Of a DNA stretch of 64,000 nucleotides, positions 1 through 9,825 are shown piece after piece. Source of the stretch: Methylomicrobium sp035916875. GTDB lineage: Bacteria > Pseudomonadota > Gammaproteobacteria > Methylococcales > Methylomonadaceae. The notes beneath the pieces are model-generated. The model ran no database searches and was not told where the DNA came from. It worked only from the letters and a program-made list of their open reading frames with translations. Position 1 is the first letter of the stretch; the number at the start of each line of letters is the position of its first letter. The stretch covers positions 1-64,000 of the forward strand of contig NZ_JAXUHN010000073.1 of the NCBI RefSeq assembly GCF_035916875.1, given 5' to 3'. Both the position numbers and the translations under genes were made by a program.

Positions 1-342
1 CAAACATGCGTCATCGTTTTCTGATAGTTCTAATCGGGCAACCCTTGCCAACTCTGTTTCCTGCTGGTTCTAAAAAGCTTTTAGTTTAACGCCAATCAAC
101 TTTCTGCGAGACACTTAAGATCAAATCCGAACTATTTCAGCTTAGGCCAAGAACGCCAGCATTTTTCCAGAAAACTGAAATGTAAGCCGTCCGATTTTAA
201 CAATGAAAAATTAACTGGCGGTATTGTCTTCGGTAGCCCTCGCTCGTCCTGTGTCCACCATGACGCACGACTTTCCTTCGGTGCGTTGTGCGCCATTGGC
301 TCCCAATGACTTGACTCTGCGTCTGATGATCTCGTATTTTAA
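1..342. other. intergenic, no gene seen
   Basis: AT-rich stretch at the window edge. Short open frames exist but none has a convincing ribosome binding site or recognisable protein sequence. The gene upstream of this edge is outside the window. Confidence 0.5.
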
Positions 343-645
343 CTACGCTTCTCGTAGACCTTCGACGTGCTCCCAGTCAATTTTTTTAGGCATCGGCTTC
401 TCTTTTTCCGGCTCAATATCTGTGCTATTTAATTCCTTCGGACATTGCTCAATTTTTTTCGTCTCGTTGACCAAGTAATTTTTAGCCTCATTGGTACCAA
501 ACGCTATGTCTTGCTGAGCGGCAGCATCGGTATATATTATCGTTCCTACCACCCCCCATAAGGCGAGGATCATTATCACCATAGATAAAAAAGGCGCAGA
601 TATCATCAAAAATTTAATGAGTCCAAACAATAATTGTCTATTCAT
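343..645 (-). CDS. small membrane protein, unknown function
   Basis: Predicted 100-residue protein of unknown function. One hydrophobic segment at about residues 8-37 should anchor it in the inner membrane. It is followed by a charged, lysine- and glutamate-rich tail with an IEPEKEKPMPKK stretch and a single Cys. The start is supported by a very strong Shine-Dalgarno sequence (AGGAGGG, 6 nt before ATG on the minus strand). No family is recognised. The gene stands alone, with an inverted repeat at 709-752 upstream that could be an operator. It is probably a real gene because of the ribosome binding site, but nothing indicates a function. Confidence 0.6.
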   Translation of the reverse strand: MNRQLLFGLIKFLMISAPFLSMVIMILALWGVVGTIIYTDAAAQQDIAFGTNEAKNYLVNETKKIEQCPKELNSTDIEPEKEKPMPKKIDWEHVEGLREA

Positions 646-1227
646 GGCTACACCCTCCTGTAAGCTTATTTTTCTTAAGATCCTAACAATAAATCGAAAG
701 GTATTATTGTGGCATACGAATTGGCTATATTAACGATTCATGTGTATGCCACATAGCCTTCTTTTAGGAGTTATTAAGTATTGCTTAAATTTTATACATG
801 TGAGGATTATTTCACAGAAAAATCAAGTTGGCTATTGGACTTTGGTACTAAATCATGCTTCAACTTTTCAAATTGCTCTGTGAAGCACCCTCCAAAAAAA
901 TAAGCAGTCGGCACCCTAAAAACACTACAAATAATTGATATAATAAGAAATAATAATGAAACAAGACGCTCTGATCTTGCCCGGATTCCACAGGCAGCGA
1001 GCTAAGAGACTTGTTTAAGTTCAAAGGCTTGAAGCTGCTTTCGATTGTAACCACTGTGCCGTTTGATTTAAAAAGTTGTGGATAACATTGAATTGTCGGC
1101 TAAAAAAATCACTGCAGACATATGCCTCTGATAGAGGCGAAACAAAGCTTGGGGTCGAACTCGGCTAGTCGATGTTAGATTCCCTTGCGACTAATTTTTT
1201 TAAAGCCGTTAGAGCAAGTCTAGCGTT
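646..1227. other. intergenic with inverted repeat 709-752
   Basis: No convincing gene. A 64-residue frame on the minus strand (860-1054) lacks a ribosome binding site and looks accidental. The notable feature is a pair of 9 bp arms, GTGGCATAC at 709-717 and GTATGCCAC at 744-752, separated by 26 bp. They lie 64-107 bp before the start of the small membrane protein gene. Confidence 0.45.
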
Positions 1228-1455
1228 TTACACTTTATCTATCCACTCATAAAGCTCAATCGACGCCGGATCGCATTTGCAACAACTGCCGCCGCAGGCC
1301 GTGCCTTGCGGCAGTTTGCGTAGATTTCCCTTGCTGATCCATTTGCCGAGCATGCCGCGCAAGGCCTCGGCATCGACGTTGAAATGATTGGCCAGATCGA
1401 TCAGCGCGACGCGGCGCTGTTCCCGGATGTAGTTGCGCAGCTCAGACAGGATCAA
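1228..1455 (-). CDS. feoC: FeoC-like transcriptional regulator
   Basis: 75-residue protein of the FeoC family, the third gene of a feoABC operon. The N-terminal half is a LysR-like winged helix (SELRNYIREQRR, then ALIDLANHFNV). It is followed by the Cys cluster CGGSCCKC near residues 53-60, which in FeoC proteins is thought to bind an iron-sulfur cluster or metal. I choose the TTG at 1455 because it has an AAGGAG sequence 8 nt upstream and starts exactly at the family's conserved N-terminus; a longer frame from 1527 would add shadow sequence. The start overlaps the end of feoB by 14 bp, implying translational coupling. FeoC is known in enterobacteria to protect FeoB from proteolysis; that role here is inferred. 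Confidence 0.85.
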   Translation of the reverse strand: MILSELRNYIREQRRVALIDLANHFNVDAEALRGMLGKWISKGNLRKLPQGTACGGSCCKCDPASIELYEWIDKV

Positions 1456-3766
1456 CGGCGGACTCCTTGTGGATGGTAGGTGCGGGGTGTTTGCCGTACC
1501 ACCACAATCCGGCAATAATGCCGGCAAACACAGCGATCAGGCCGACGATCCAGGTCAGCGAATCGGCCGGATGTCTGCCAAGCGTCGCCGCCTGATAAAA
1601 AATCGTCGCGGTCATGTAAGCAAGGCCCGTAGTCCAAAGCAGCACAAACACCGTCCAGCCACGGTTCGTTTCCCGGTAGATCGCGGCGGTTGCGGCTACG
1701 CAGGGCGCATACAACAGAATGAACAGCAGATAGGCAAAGGCGCCTGCTTGGCCGTCAAAACTGTGCTGCATCGAGGCATAAGCGCTGGTTTCGACTTCCA
1801 GTTCGTTGCTCGCCACCTCGACGTTCAGCCCCAAGGGGTCCAGCAGCTTATTTGCGATGCCGGCCAGGTTTTCGGGAATAGTCAATAGCGCGGCTTGTAG
1901 TGCGTCTTTCAGGTTGAAAGCATCGGCTTCGGCAGGCGTCGTGGCAGTCGCCGCGCCCATTTGGCTGTATAAGGCGTTCAGGGTGCCGACGACCGCCTCT
2001 TTCGCGAGTACGCCGGTAAAAATGCCGACGGTGGCCGGCCAGTTGTCTTTGACGATGCCCATCGGCTCGAATGCCGGCGTCAGGCCGCGGCCGATTTCGC
2101 TCAAGACCGATTTATCGCTGTTCTCGCGACCGAAGCTACCGTCGGTGCCGAGCGCATTCAAAAAATTCAACACCAGCACCATCGGTACGATCACTTTGCC
2201 GGCATTGAACAGGAACGACTTGAGCCGGTCCCAGGTGCGGATAAACATGCCATTCAGGGTAGGGAGGTGATAGACCGGCAGTTCCATGATGAACGGCGAA
2301 GTCTCGCCCTTGAACAGGGTGTGACGCATGATCAGGCCGGTCAATACCGCGACTCCGATTCCCAACAGATACAGGCCGAAGACCAGGTTTTGGCCGTTGA
2401 CCGGAAAGAACGCGGCCGCAAACAGCGCATAAACCGGCAGCCGCGCGCCGCAGGACATGAACGGATTCATCAGATTGGTCAGGATTCGGTCGCGCGGGTT
2501 TTCGAGTGTGCGCGTCGCCATGATCGCCGGCACATTGCAGCCGAAGCCGACGATCATCGGCACGAACGATTTGCCGGGCAGGCCGATCATGCGCATGAAG
2601 CGGTCCATCACGAAGGCGGCGCGCGCCATGTAACCCGAATCTTCGAGCGCGGACAAGAACAGGAACAAGAAGCCGACGATCGGGATGAAGGTCGCGACGA
2701 CCTGAATGCCGCCGCCGATGCCCTGGGTGATCAATACGGTTAGCCATTCGGGGAGGCCCCAGTCGGTCAATACCAGGCTCAAGCCATTGACGAGCAATGC
2801 GGCGGCGGCCTGATCGAAAAAATCGACAAACGCGCTGCCGATGTTGATCGTAAACATGAACATCGCGTACATGACCAAGAGGAATACAGGAATGCCTAGA
2901 AAGCGGTTCAACACGACGCTGTCGATCTTTTCGGACAGATGCCGGCTGACTTCGTTTTGTTTGCAAATCGCGTCCTGTGTCAGTTGGTTCACGAAACCGT
3001 AGCGTGCATCGGCGGCCAGAATGTCGATTTCGTCGTCTGTCTCCTGCTCGACGCGACGCTGTAAGGCGTTGACCGTTTCGGCCAGCGCAGAACCTGCGAT
3101 TTTTTTTGCTAAGGTATCGTCTTCGAGCAGTCGCACACACAGCCAGCGCAAGTCGCAGCGATGTTTCTGCGTGGCTTCGATTAACAACGGCGTAAGCTCT
3201 GCTATCGCCTGTTCCAGCGTGGGCGCATAATCGATGTTTAAATTGGGAGTCGGCTTCGTGGTCGCTGCTTGATTGATCGCTTTTTTGAGCGTATCGATGC
3301 CCTGTTTGGTCGAGGCGACGATAGGTACGACGGGGCACCCCAGGCGTTCGGCGATATAGGCAATATCGATCTTGATGCCGCGTTGTTTGACCGTATCCAT
3401 CATGTTCAACACCAGGATCATCGGCGTGCGCATTTCGATCAATTGCGAGGTCAAATACAGATGGCGTTCGATGCTCGATGCATCGACGATATTCACGATC
3501 AGATCGGCTTCTTTGGCCGCGACAAAATCGCGGGCGACTTTTTCGTCGAGTGATACCTGGTCGTCGGAGGCTTCGAGCGAATAAGTGCCCGGCAAGTCGA
3601 CCAGTTCGATGGTCTTGCCTTCAAAGGCATACTCGCCGGTTTTTTTTTCGACCGTGACGCCAGGCCAGTTGCCGACGTGTTGCTTTGCGCCGGTCAGCGC
3701 ATTGAAAAGGGTAGTCTTGCCGCAATTCGGATTGCCGACCACACCGACCGTAAAATCGGCGGCCAT
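1442..3766 (-). CDS. feoB: ferrous iron transporter FeoB
   Basis: Inner-membrane Fe(II) transporter of about 774 residues. The N-terminal GTPase domain shows G1 GNPNCGKT (about residue 11), G3 DLPG and G4 NMMD. A helical spacer leads to a polytopic C-terminal part with two Gate-type regions, including GFGCNVPAIMATRTL and ILLYAPCVAATAAI, each with a Cys in the proposed metal path. Length matches E. coli FeoB (773). The ATG at 3766 overlaps the stop of feoA by one base (TGATG); an in-frame TTG one codon upstream is less likely. It forms an operon with feoA and feoC and is presumably Fur-regulated through the box at 4041-4061. Confidence 0.97.
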   Translation of the reverse strand: MAADFTVGVVGNPNCGKTTLFNALTGAKQHVGNWPGVTVEKKTGEYAFEGKTIELVDLPGTYSLEASDDQVSLDEKVARDFVAAKEADLIVNIVDASSIERHLYLTSQLIEMRTPMILVLNMMDTVKQRGIKIDIAYIAERLGCPVVPIVASTKQGIDTLKKAINQAATTKPTPNLNIDYAPTLEQAIAELTPLLIEATQKHRCDLRWLCVRLLEDDTLAKKIAGSALAETVNALQRRVEQETDDEIDILAADARYGFVNQLTQDAICKQNEVSRHLSEKIDSVVLNRFLGIPVFLLVMYAMFMFTINIGSAFVDFFDQAAAALLVNGLSLVLTDWGLPEWLTVLITQGIGGGIQVVATFIPIVGFLFLFLSALEDSGYMARAAFVMDRFMRMIGLPGKSFVPMIVGFGCNVPAIMATRTLENPRDRILTNLMNPFMSCGARLPVYALFAAAFFPVNGQNLVFGLYLLGIGVAVLTGLIMRHTLFKGETSPFIMELPVYHLPTLNGMFIRTWDRLKSFLFNAGKVIVPMVLVLNFLNALGTDGSFGRENSDKSVLSEIGRGLTPAFEPMGIVKDNWPATVGIFTGVLAKEAVVGTLNALYSQMGAATATTPAEADAFNLKDALQAALLTIPENLAGIANKLLDPLGLNVEVASNELEVETSAYASMQHSFDGQAGAFAYLLFILLYAPCVAATAAIYRETNRGWTVFVLLWTTGLAYMTATIFYQAATLGRHPADSLTWIVGLIAVFAGIIAGLWWYGKHPAPTIHKESAVDPV

Positions 3767-3999
3767 CAAAGCTTCTCGATTTGCAATACCGCGGCTTCGT
3801 CTTTACGCAAGGTCAGAGAAAAACCGCGCAGCCTGATCTCGACCGGGTCGCCCATTGGAGCGAAGCGCGTTACGCTGAATTCGGTGCCGGGCGTCAGTCC
3901 CATCGCCAACAGGCGCTTGCGGTAGGCTTTGCCTGTTTTGTCGAAGCCGACGATTTTCGCCAAATCGCCGACGGCAAGTTTTTTTAAGTCAATCAACAT
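3766..3999 (-). CDS. feoA: ferrous iron transport protein FeoA
   Basis: 77-residue cytoplasmic SH3-like protein. It has the FeoA core: L-x-D-L near the N-terminus, then RLLAMGLTPGTEFSV in the middle and a closing VEIRLRGFSLTLRKDEA segment. FeoA is required for full FeoB activity, probably through contact with the FeoB G domain. It is first in the feoABC operon. Its TGA overlaps the feoB ATG, so translation of the two is likely coupled. A good Fur box lies about 40 bp upstream of the start codon. Confidence 0.95.
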   Translation of the reverse strand: MLIDLKKLAVGDLAKIVGFDKTGKAYRKRLLAMGLTPGTEFSVTRFAPMGDPVEIRLRGFSLTLRKDEAAVLQIEKL

Positions 4000-4040
4000 A
4001 AATCGGCCTTCAAATTAAACTGTGTACTGAATTGACTAGG

Positions 4041-4061
4041 TTATCAATAATCATTCTCATT
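4041..4061 (-). promoter_or_regulatory. Fur box upstream of feoABC
   Basis: On the minus strand the site reads AATGAGAATGATTATTGATAA. It resembles three successive GATAAT-type hexamers (GAGAAT, GATTAT, TGATAA), the classic architecture of a Fur operator. It lies 42-62 bp upstream of the feoA start, where repressor binding would block transcription when iron is plentiful. Confidence 0.75.
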
Positions 4062-4167
4062 TATAACGAATATAACACATATTTGCCATTTGTAAAATAC
4101 GCGCGACAATTTGTCGTCAAGGAGGCGGTATTTGGGAATTATGACTCAATAACGCGTGTGGTGCAGG

Positions 4168-4173
4168 TATAAT
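4168..4173 (+). promoter_or_regulatory. candidate -10 box of fbp
   Basis: A perfect TATAAT preceded by a TG-rich run lies 39-44 bp upstream of the fbp start. No strong -35 hexamer is visible at 17 bp spacing, so this is only a candidate extended -10 type promoter. Confidence 0.4.
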
Positions 4174-4211
4174 AAAGGTAAAAACCGAAACACAACGGAG
4201 ATCCACAGTCC

Positions 4212-5219
4212 ATGGCCAATAACGTCACCATGACCCAATTCCTGATCGAACAGCAGCGCGAATATCCGGGCACCTCAGGAACCTTCACCCTACTGCTGAA
4301 CGACATCGTCACCGCCTGCAAGCAGATTTCGCACAAGGTCAACCGCGGTAATCTGATCGGCGTGCTCGGCAGCGCCGAATCCGAGAATGTGCAGGGCGAA
4401 GTACAAAAAAAACTCGACATTATAACCAACGAGATCATGGTCGATGCGTTGAGCTGGACCGGACATCTAGCCGGGATGGTTTCCGAGGAAGTCGACGAAC
4501 CGATCAAAATTCCTCCGCACTATCCGAAGGGCAAATACCTGGTGCTGTTCGATCCGTTGGACGGCTCGTCCAATATCGACATCAACCTGACCGTCGGCAC
4601 GATCTTTTCGATTCTGCGCGCCCGCGAAGGCGTCGATCCGGAACCGGAAGATTTTCTGCGCAAAGGTGCGGAGCAAGTCTGCGCCGGGTTCGTGCTGTAC
4701 GGTCCTTCGACGATGATGGTGTTGACCACGGGCCACGGCGTGAACGGCTTTACGCTGGATCAGGACATCGGCGAATTCATCTTGACCCACAGCAATATGA
4801 CTATCCCCGAAGACACCAGCGAATTTGCGATCAACATGTCCAACCAGCGTTTCTGGGAAGAACCGGTCAGACATTATATAGACGAATGTGTGCAGGGCAA
4901 GGACGGCCCGCGTGGAAAGAATTTCAATATGCGCTGGATCGCCTCGTTGGTCGCGGAGGTCTACCGGATTCTGACCCGTGGCGGCATCTTCATGTACCCC
5001 TACGACACCCGCGACCCGAAAAAGCCCTGCAAACTGCGTCTGATGTACGAAGCGAATCCGGTCGCCTTCATTGTCGAACAGGCCGGCGGCGCCTGCACGA
5101 CCGGCCGCGAACGTATGCTCGATGTGAAGCCGCAAAGCCTGCACCAGCGTGTGCCGGTGATATTGGGCTCGAAAAACGAGGTGGAGCGGATCGTCAAGTA
5201 TCACCAGGAAGGGTGGTAA
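4212..5219 (+). CDS. fbp: fructose-1,6-bisphosphatase class 1
   Basis: 335-residue cytoplasmic enzyme that hydrolyses fructose 1,6-bisphosphate to fructose 6-phosphate in gluconeogenesis; in C1-assimilating bacteria it also feeds sugar-phosphate regeneration. The metal-binding motif DPLDGSSNID is at residues 114-123. The substrate region FMYPYDTRDPKKPCKLRL and the closing FIVEQAGGACTTG are present. Length equals typical bacterial class 1 FBPases. The ATG at 4212 has a GGAG about 11 nt upstream. The gene is divergent from feoABC and followed 42 bp later by the DUF815 ATPase, probably co-transcribed. Confidence 0.97.
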   Translation: MANNVTMTQFLIEQQREYPGTSGTFTLLLNDIVTACKQISHKVNRGNLIGVLGSAESENVQGEVQKKLDIITNEIMVDALSWTGHLAGMVSEEVDEPIKIPPHYPKGKYLVLFDPLDGSSNIDINLTVGTIFSILRAREGVDPEPEDFLRKGAEQVCAGFVLYGPSTMMVLTTGHGVNGFTLDQDIGEFILTHSNMTIPEDTSEFAINMSNQRFWEEPVRHYIDECVQGKDGPRGKNFNMRWIASLVAEVYRILTRGGIFMYPYDTRDPKKPCKLRLMYEANPVAFIVEQAGGACTTGRERMLDVKPQSLHQRVPVILGSKNEVERIVKYHQEGW

Positions 5220-5261
5220 AGACAAAATTGTTCCGTGAGTCGATTCAGTGTCGAGGACATC

Positions 5262-6041
5262 ATGAACATCAATTGGCAGCAGACATATGCCGCGGTATGG
5301 CGGCAGCACAAGGGTTATTTACGCCCGGCCGTGCGCCTGGATGCGATCCGGCTCGGGGATTTGGTCGGGATCGACAAGCAGAAACAGCAGTTGATCGACA
5401 ACACCGAACGCTTTCTGTCCGGGAAACCGTCCAATAATGCTTTACTGTGGGGCGCGCGGGGAACCGGCAAGTCGTCGCTGATCAAGGCTTTGTTGAACGA
5501 ATACCGGGAAGCGGGGCTCAGGATCATTGAAGTGGATAAACAGGATCTGGTTTATCTGCCGGAGATCGTCGATGAAATCCGTGAGCAACCGCAGCGGTTC
5601 ATCATTTATTGCGACGATCTGTCGTTTGAAACGCAAGATAGCCGCTACAAGTCGCTAAAAAGCGTGCTGGAAGGGTCAATCGAACTGCCACCGGAGAATG
5701 TACTGGTGTACGCGACGTCGAATCGTCGGCATTTACTGCCGGAACGGATGCGCGACAACCTCGATACCCGTCTGGTGGATGACGAGGTGCATTATTCCGA
5801 TGCGGTTGAGGAACAGATTTCGCTTTCCGACCGCTTCGGTTTATGGCTGGCGTTTTATCCGCATTCTACTCAGACCTACCTGGATATCGTGGATAGCTAT
5901 TTTCCCGCTTATGGCGGCGACCGCGATTTTTTGCATCAACATGCACTGGAATTCTCGCAAAAACGGGCGGCGAAAAGCGGCAGAACGGCCAAGCAATTTT
6001 TCAATCTGTTTTCAGAATTGCGCAAAGGCGAAAATAAGTAA
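5262..6041 (+). CDS. DUF815-family AAA ATPase
   Basis: 259-residue P-loop ATPase of the DUF815 family. The Walker A motif GARGTGKSS lies at about residue 64, and the Walker B-like FIIYCDDLSFE follows near residue 110. ATSNRRHLLPERM is a sensor-like segment. The family is widespread in proteobacteria, and its molecular role is not established. I chose ATG 5262, which has GAGGA 4 nt upstream; a GTG at 5235 would add nine residues. It follows fbp closely and is probably in the same transcript. Confidence 0.85.
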   Translation: MNINWQQTYAAVWRQHKGYLRPAVRLDAIRLGDLVGIDKQKQQLIDNTERFLSGKPSNNALLWGARGTGKSSLIKALLNEYREAGLRIIEVDKQDLVYLPEIVDEIREQPQRFIIYCDDLSFETQDSRYKSLKSVLEGSIELPPENVLVYATSNRRHLLPERMRDNLDTRLVDDEVHYSDAVEEQISLSDRFGLWLAFYPHSTQTYLDIVDSYFPAYGGDRDFLHQHALEFSQKRAAKSGRTAKQFFNLFSELRKGENK

Positions 6042-6055
6042 ATCCTTCTTTTTTA

Positions 6056-6085
6056 TTGATCGAATCACTTGGTTCGTAATATAAT
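6056..6085 (+). promoter_or_regulatory. candidate sigma-70 promoter
   Basis: TTGATC at 6056-6061 and a perfect TATAAT at 6080-6085 are separated by 18 bp. They lie 51 bp upstream of the TIGR04073 protein gene, just after the DUF815 gene ends. This suggests the small gene has its own promoter. Confidence 0.5.
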
Positions 6086-6135
6086 AGCGATTCGAAACTA
6101 CTTTTCATGGTCAAAACAAAGAAGGAGAAGTGATA

Positions 6136-6495
6136 ATGCGTAAATTTAATCACATGCTGTTGGCAAGCACTTTGATGTTCAGTGTTTATGCGCCGATCAG
6201 CTACGCAGAGGGTTATGTTTCCGATGTATCGGCAAAATTTACCCGGGGGACTGCCAATCTGTTTACCGGTATTGGCGAAGTGCCGAAAAATATTGCCTAT
6301 GTGAGCGGCAAAACCAATCCGGTGGCCGGAGGGCCGGGTGGTTTGATCCTGGGTACGCTCCACACTCTCGGTAGAACTGCGACTGGCATTTTCGATGTAA
6401 TCACCAGTCCGATTCCGACCCAAAGCCTGATTCAACCTGAATATGCATGGGAAGACTTTAAACAACCCACCACTTATTTCAGTTCGGAAAAATAA
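6136..6495 (+). CDS. exosortase-associated TIGR04073-type protein
   Basis: 119-residue exported protein. A Sec signal peptide covers about residues 1-23 (hydrophobic LLASTLMFSVYAPISYA, with cleavage after the final Ala). The mature part carries the sequence style of TIGR04073: KFTRGTANLFTGIGEVPKNI, later GTLHTLGRTATGIFDVITSPIPT. The family is named for co-occurrence with exosortase/PEP-CTERM systems, and its function is unknown. No exosortase or EPS genes are in this window, so it is an orphan here. ATG 6136 has an AAGGAGA 7 nt upstream; the in-frame GTG two codons earlier overlaps that site and is rejected. A strong terminator follows at 6506. Confidence 0.75.
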   Translation: MRKFNHMLLASTLMFSVYAPISYAEGYVSDVSAKFTRGTANLFTGIGEVPKNIAYVSGKTNPVAGGPGGLILGTLHTLGRTATGIFDVITSPIPTQSLIQPEYAWEDFKQPTTYFSSEK

Positions 6496-6505
6496 TAGAT
6501 GTTCG

Positions 6506-6546
6506 GCTTTTCTCCCTGTTTACAAGCAGGGAGAAAAGCATTTTTC
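6506..6546. terminator. bidirectional intrinsic terminator
   Basis: A perfect 13 bp stem (GCTTTTCTCCCTG at 6506-6518 with CAGGGAGAAAAGC at 6527-6539) and an 8 nt loop, followed by TTTTT. It sits between the convergent TIGR04073 and DUF3175 genes and could serve both. Confidence 0.85.
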
Positions 6547-6558
6547 TTGTGGCTAGTC

Positions 6559-6855
6559 TCAGTTTTTTTCGTACAGATCGCGTAATGCCTGTTTGGCCTG
6601 TTCGAGAATTTGCCGCTGCCCCGGGTCCAGATTCTTGCCGGCGCGATTGATATAAAAAACCAGCATCGACATCGCCGAGCGAAATGGTTCGCTTTTGCGG
6701 TTGGTGCTTGCTTCGGCCGAATCCCGCAGCGACTCGGCGATGCGTTGCGGGTCTTTCCACGTAAAGACGCCTTTTTCAAGTCTTAGCGCGTTGCTTTCGC
6801 GTGTGACTCTGGCGGACCAGTTGTTGGATGATGGTGAATTGGCGTTTTTTGTCAC
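6559..6855 (-). CDS. DUF3175 family protein
   Basis: 98-residue cytoplasmic basic protein. It matches the DUF3175 pattern: WSARVTRESNALRLEKGVF, then DPQRIAESLRDSAE, and SAMSMLVFYINRAGKNL near the C-terminus. The family's function is unknown. I chose the GTG at 6855 because an AAGGAG lies 7 nt upstream; an ATG-type start at 6879 would precede the ribosome binding site. It is a single-gene unit ending at the shared terminator. Confidence 0.8.
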   Translation of the reverse strand: MTKNANSPSSNNWSARVTRESNALRLEKGVFTWKDPQRIAESLRDSAEASTNRKSEPFRSAMSMLVFYINRAGKNLDPGQRQILEQAKQALRDLYEKN

Positions 6856-7222
6856 GACAGCTCCTTTTTTAAATCTCAAGTTCCCTAGATGAGGTTAGCA
6901 GTGCGCGCCTGCATTTATGTCGGGTTGGCTGAGGATTATTTTTGCTTATGCCTTTGTCATTCAATTAACCGGTTAATCACATCGCACTTTCCTGATTATT
7001 TGAGATATTCAGACACAGGAGTGCCTGACGGTAAAGCCGTAGCCTAGCTAAATGTGCTTTGCCGGAATGATCTTGCGGTTGCCGACGACACAAATAGGCA
7101 ATTTTCGCGTCCCTTTCAGCCGGGTAGAAAAATGTCGGGAGGCATGGACGTTTACAATCTGGCGTTTTTCATAACCGGAACGGCGGCAGCGGCGACGCAA
7201 TGACGAAGCGCTTGTGGGTCTG
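6856..7222. other. intergenic, no gene seen
   Basis: This stretch should hold the promoter of the DUF3175 gene and the 3' end of the cstA-ybdD transcript. I see no gene, RNA or repeat I can name. Confidence 0.4.
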
Positions 7223-7419
7223 TCAGCAACAACGCTTGATGCCGTTCCATTTCTGATTCTGCCATTGCTTGAAGAATTCGGCCCGGCTCAACGGGCCAGC
7301 GCATGCGTCGCCGTCATCGTGCGTATGGCTGTGCGCATACTGTTCAAGATAGCGATCGTAGGCGTCGTCGCCGCTGAGACGGCGAACGGCTTTCCAGAAG
7401 TTTTTCAGGTGTTTGAGCA

Positions 7420-7420
<1 letters not shown>
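7223..7420 (-). CDS. ybdD: YbdD/YjiX family protein (DUF466)
   Basis: 65-residue protein of the YbdD/YjiX family, almost always encoded directly after cstA-type genes. The typical features are the short N-terminal helix, GDDAYDRYLEQYAH, the LSRAEFFKQWQ segment and the terminal Cys-Cys (KRCC). The role is thought to be accessory to the CstA/BtsT transporter. The ATG at 7420 overlaps the cstA stop by one base (TGATG), indicating translational coupling. Confidence 0.9.
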
Positions 7421-9480
<2,060 letters not shown>

Positions 9481-9825
9481 GAGATGTCCCGTGTTGAATT
9501 GAAAATGACTGGGTGCCGGCGCCTGGCGCCTAAGCAGGATTTATACGCTAAAAAACTCGTGATTCATGCGGCGTCTGCTGAAAAGCCGGTTTTATTGCAT
9601 GAATGACGTAATGACCGGGATAAAACCGGCCTATTTGAAGTCGGGATTTTGATCGACGCGGCTGGTAATGCTGATTGGGCGAGCCGCATTATTTGGGGAG
9701 CGTAACCTCCATGAAGTGCGATGGGCGCGAGGATCTCGCTCATGCAGGGGCTTCTAGCGATTCGGTCAACACTCCCTCTGGATCGCGGCTTCGATTTCCT
9801 CGATTTCGCTAAGGCTGCATCGAGG
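9481..9825. other. intergenic, no gene seen
   Basis: This is the region upstream of cstA and downstream of the yajR-like gene. It should contain the cstA promoter. I could not identify promoter hexamers, an operator or a structured RNA with confidence. Confidence 0.4.

Noticed and set aside
224..478. 84-residue plus-strand frame
   Set aside because: Antisense to the better supported small membrane protein gene; no ribosome binding site.
860..1054. 64-residue minus-strand frame with a hydrophobic middle
   Set aside because: No ribosome binding site, no family and an isolated position; likely chance.
2136..3338. 400-codon minus-strand frame inside feoB
   Set aside because: Out-of-frame reading of feoB rich in Arg and His; feoB motifs are clear in the other frame.
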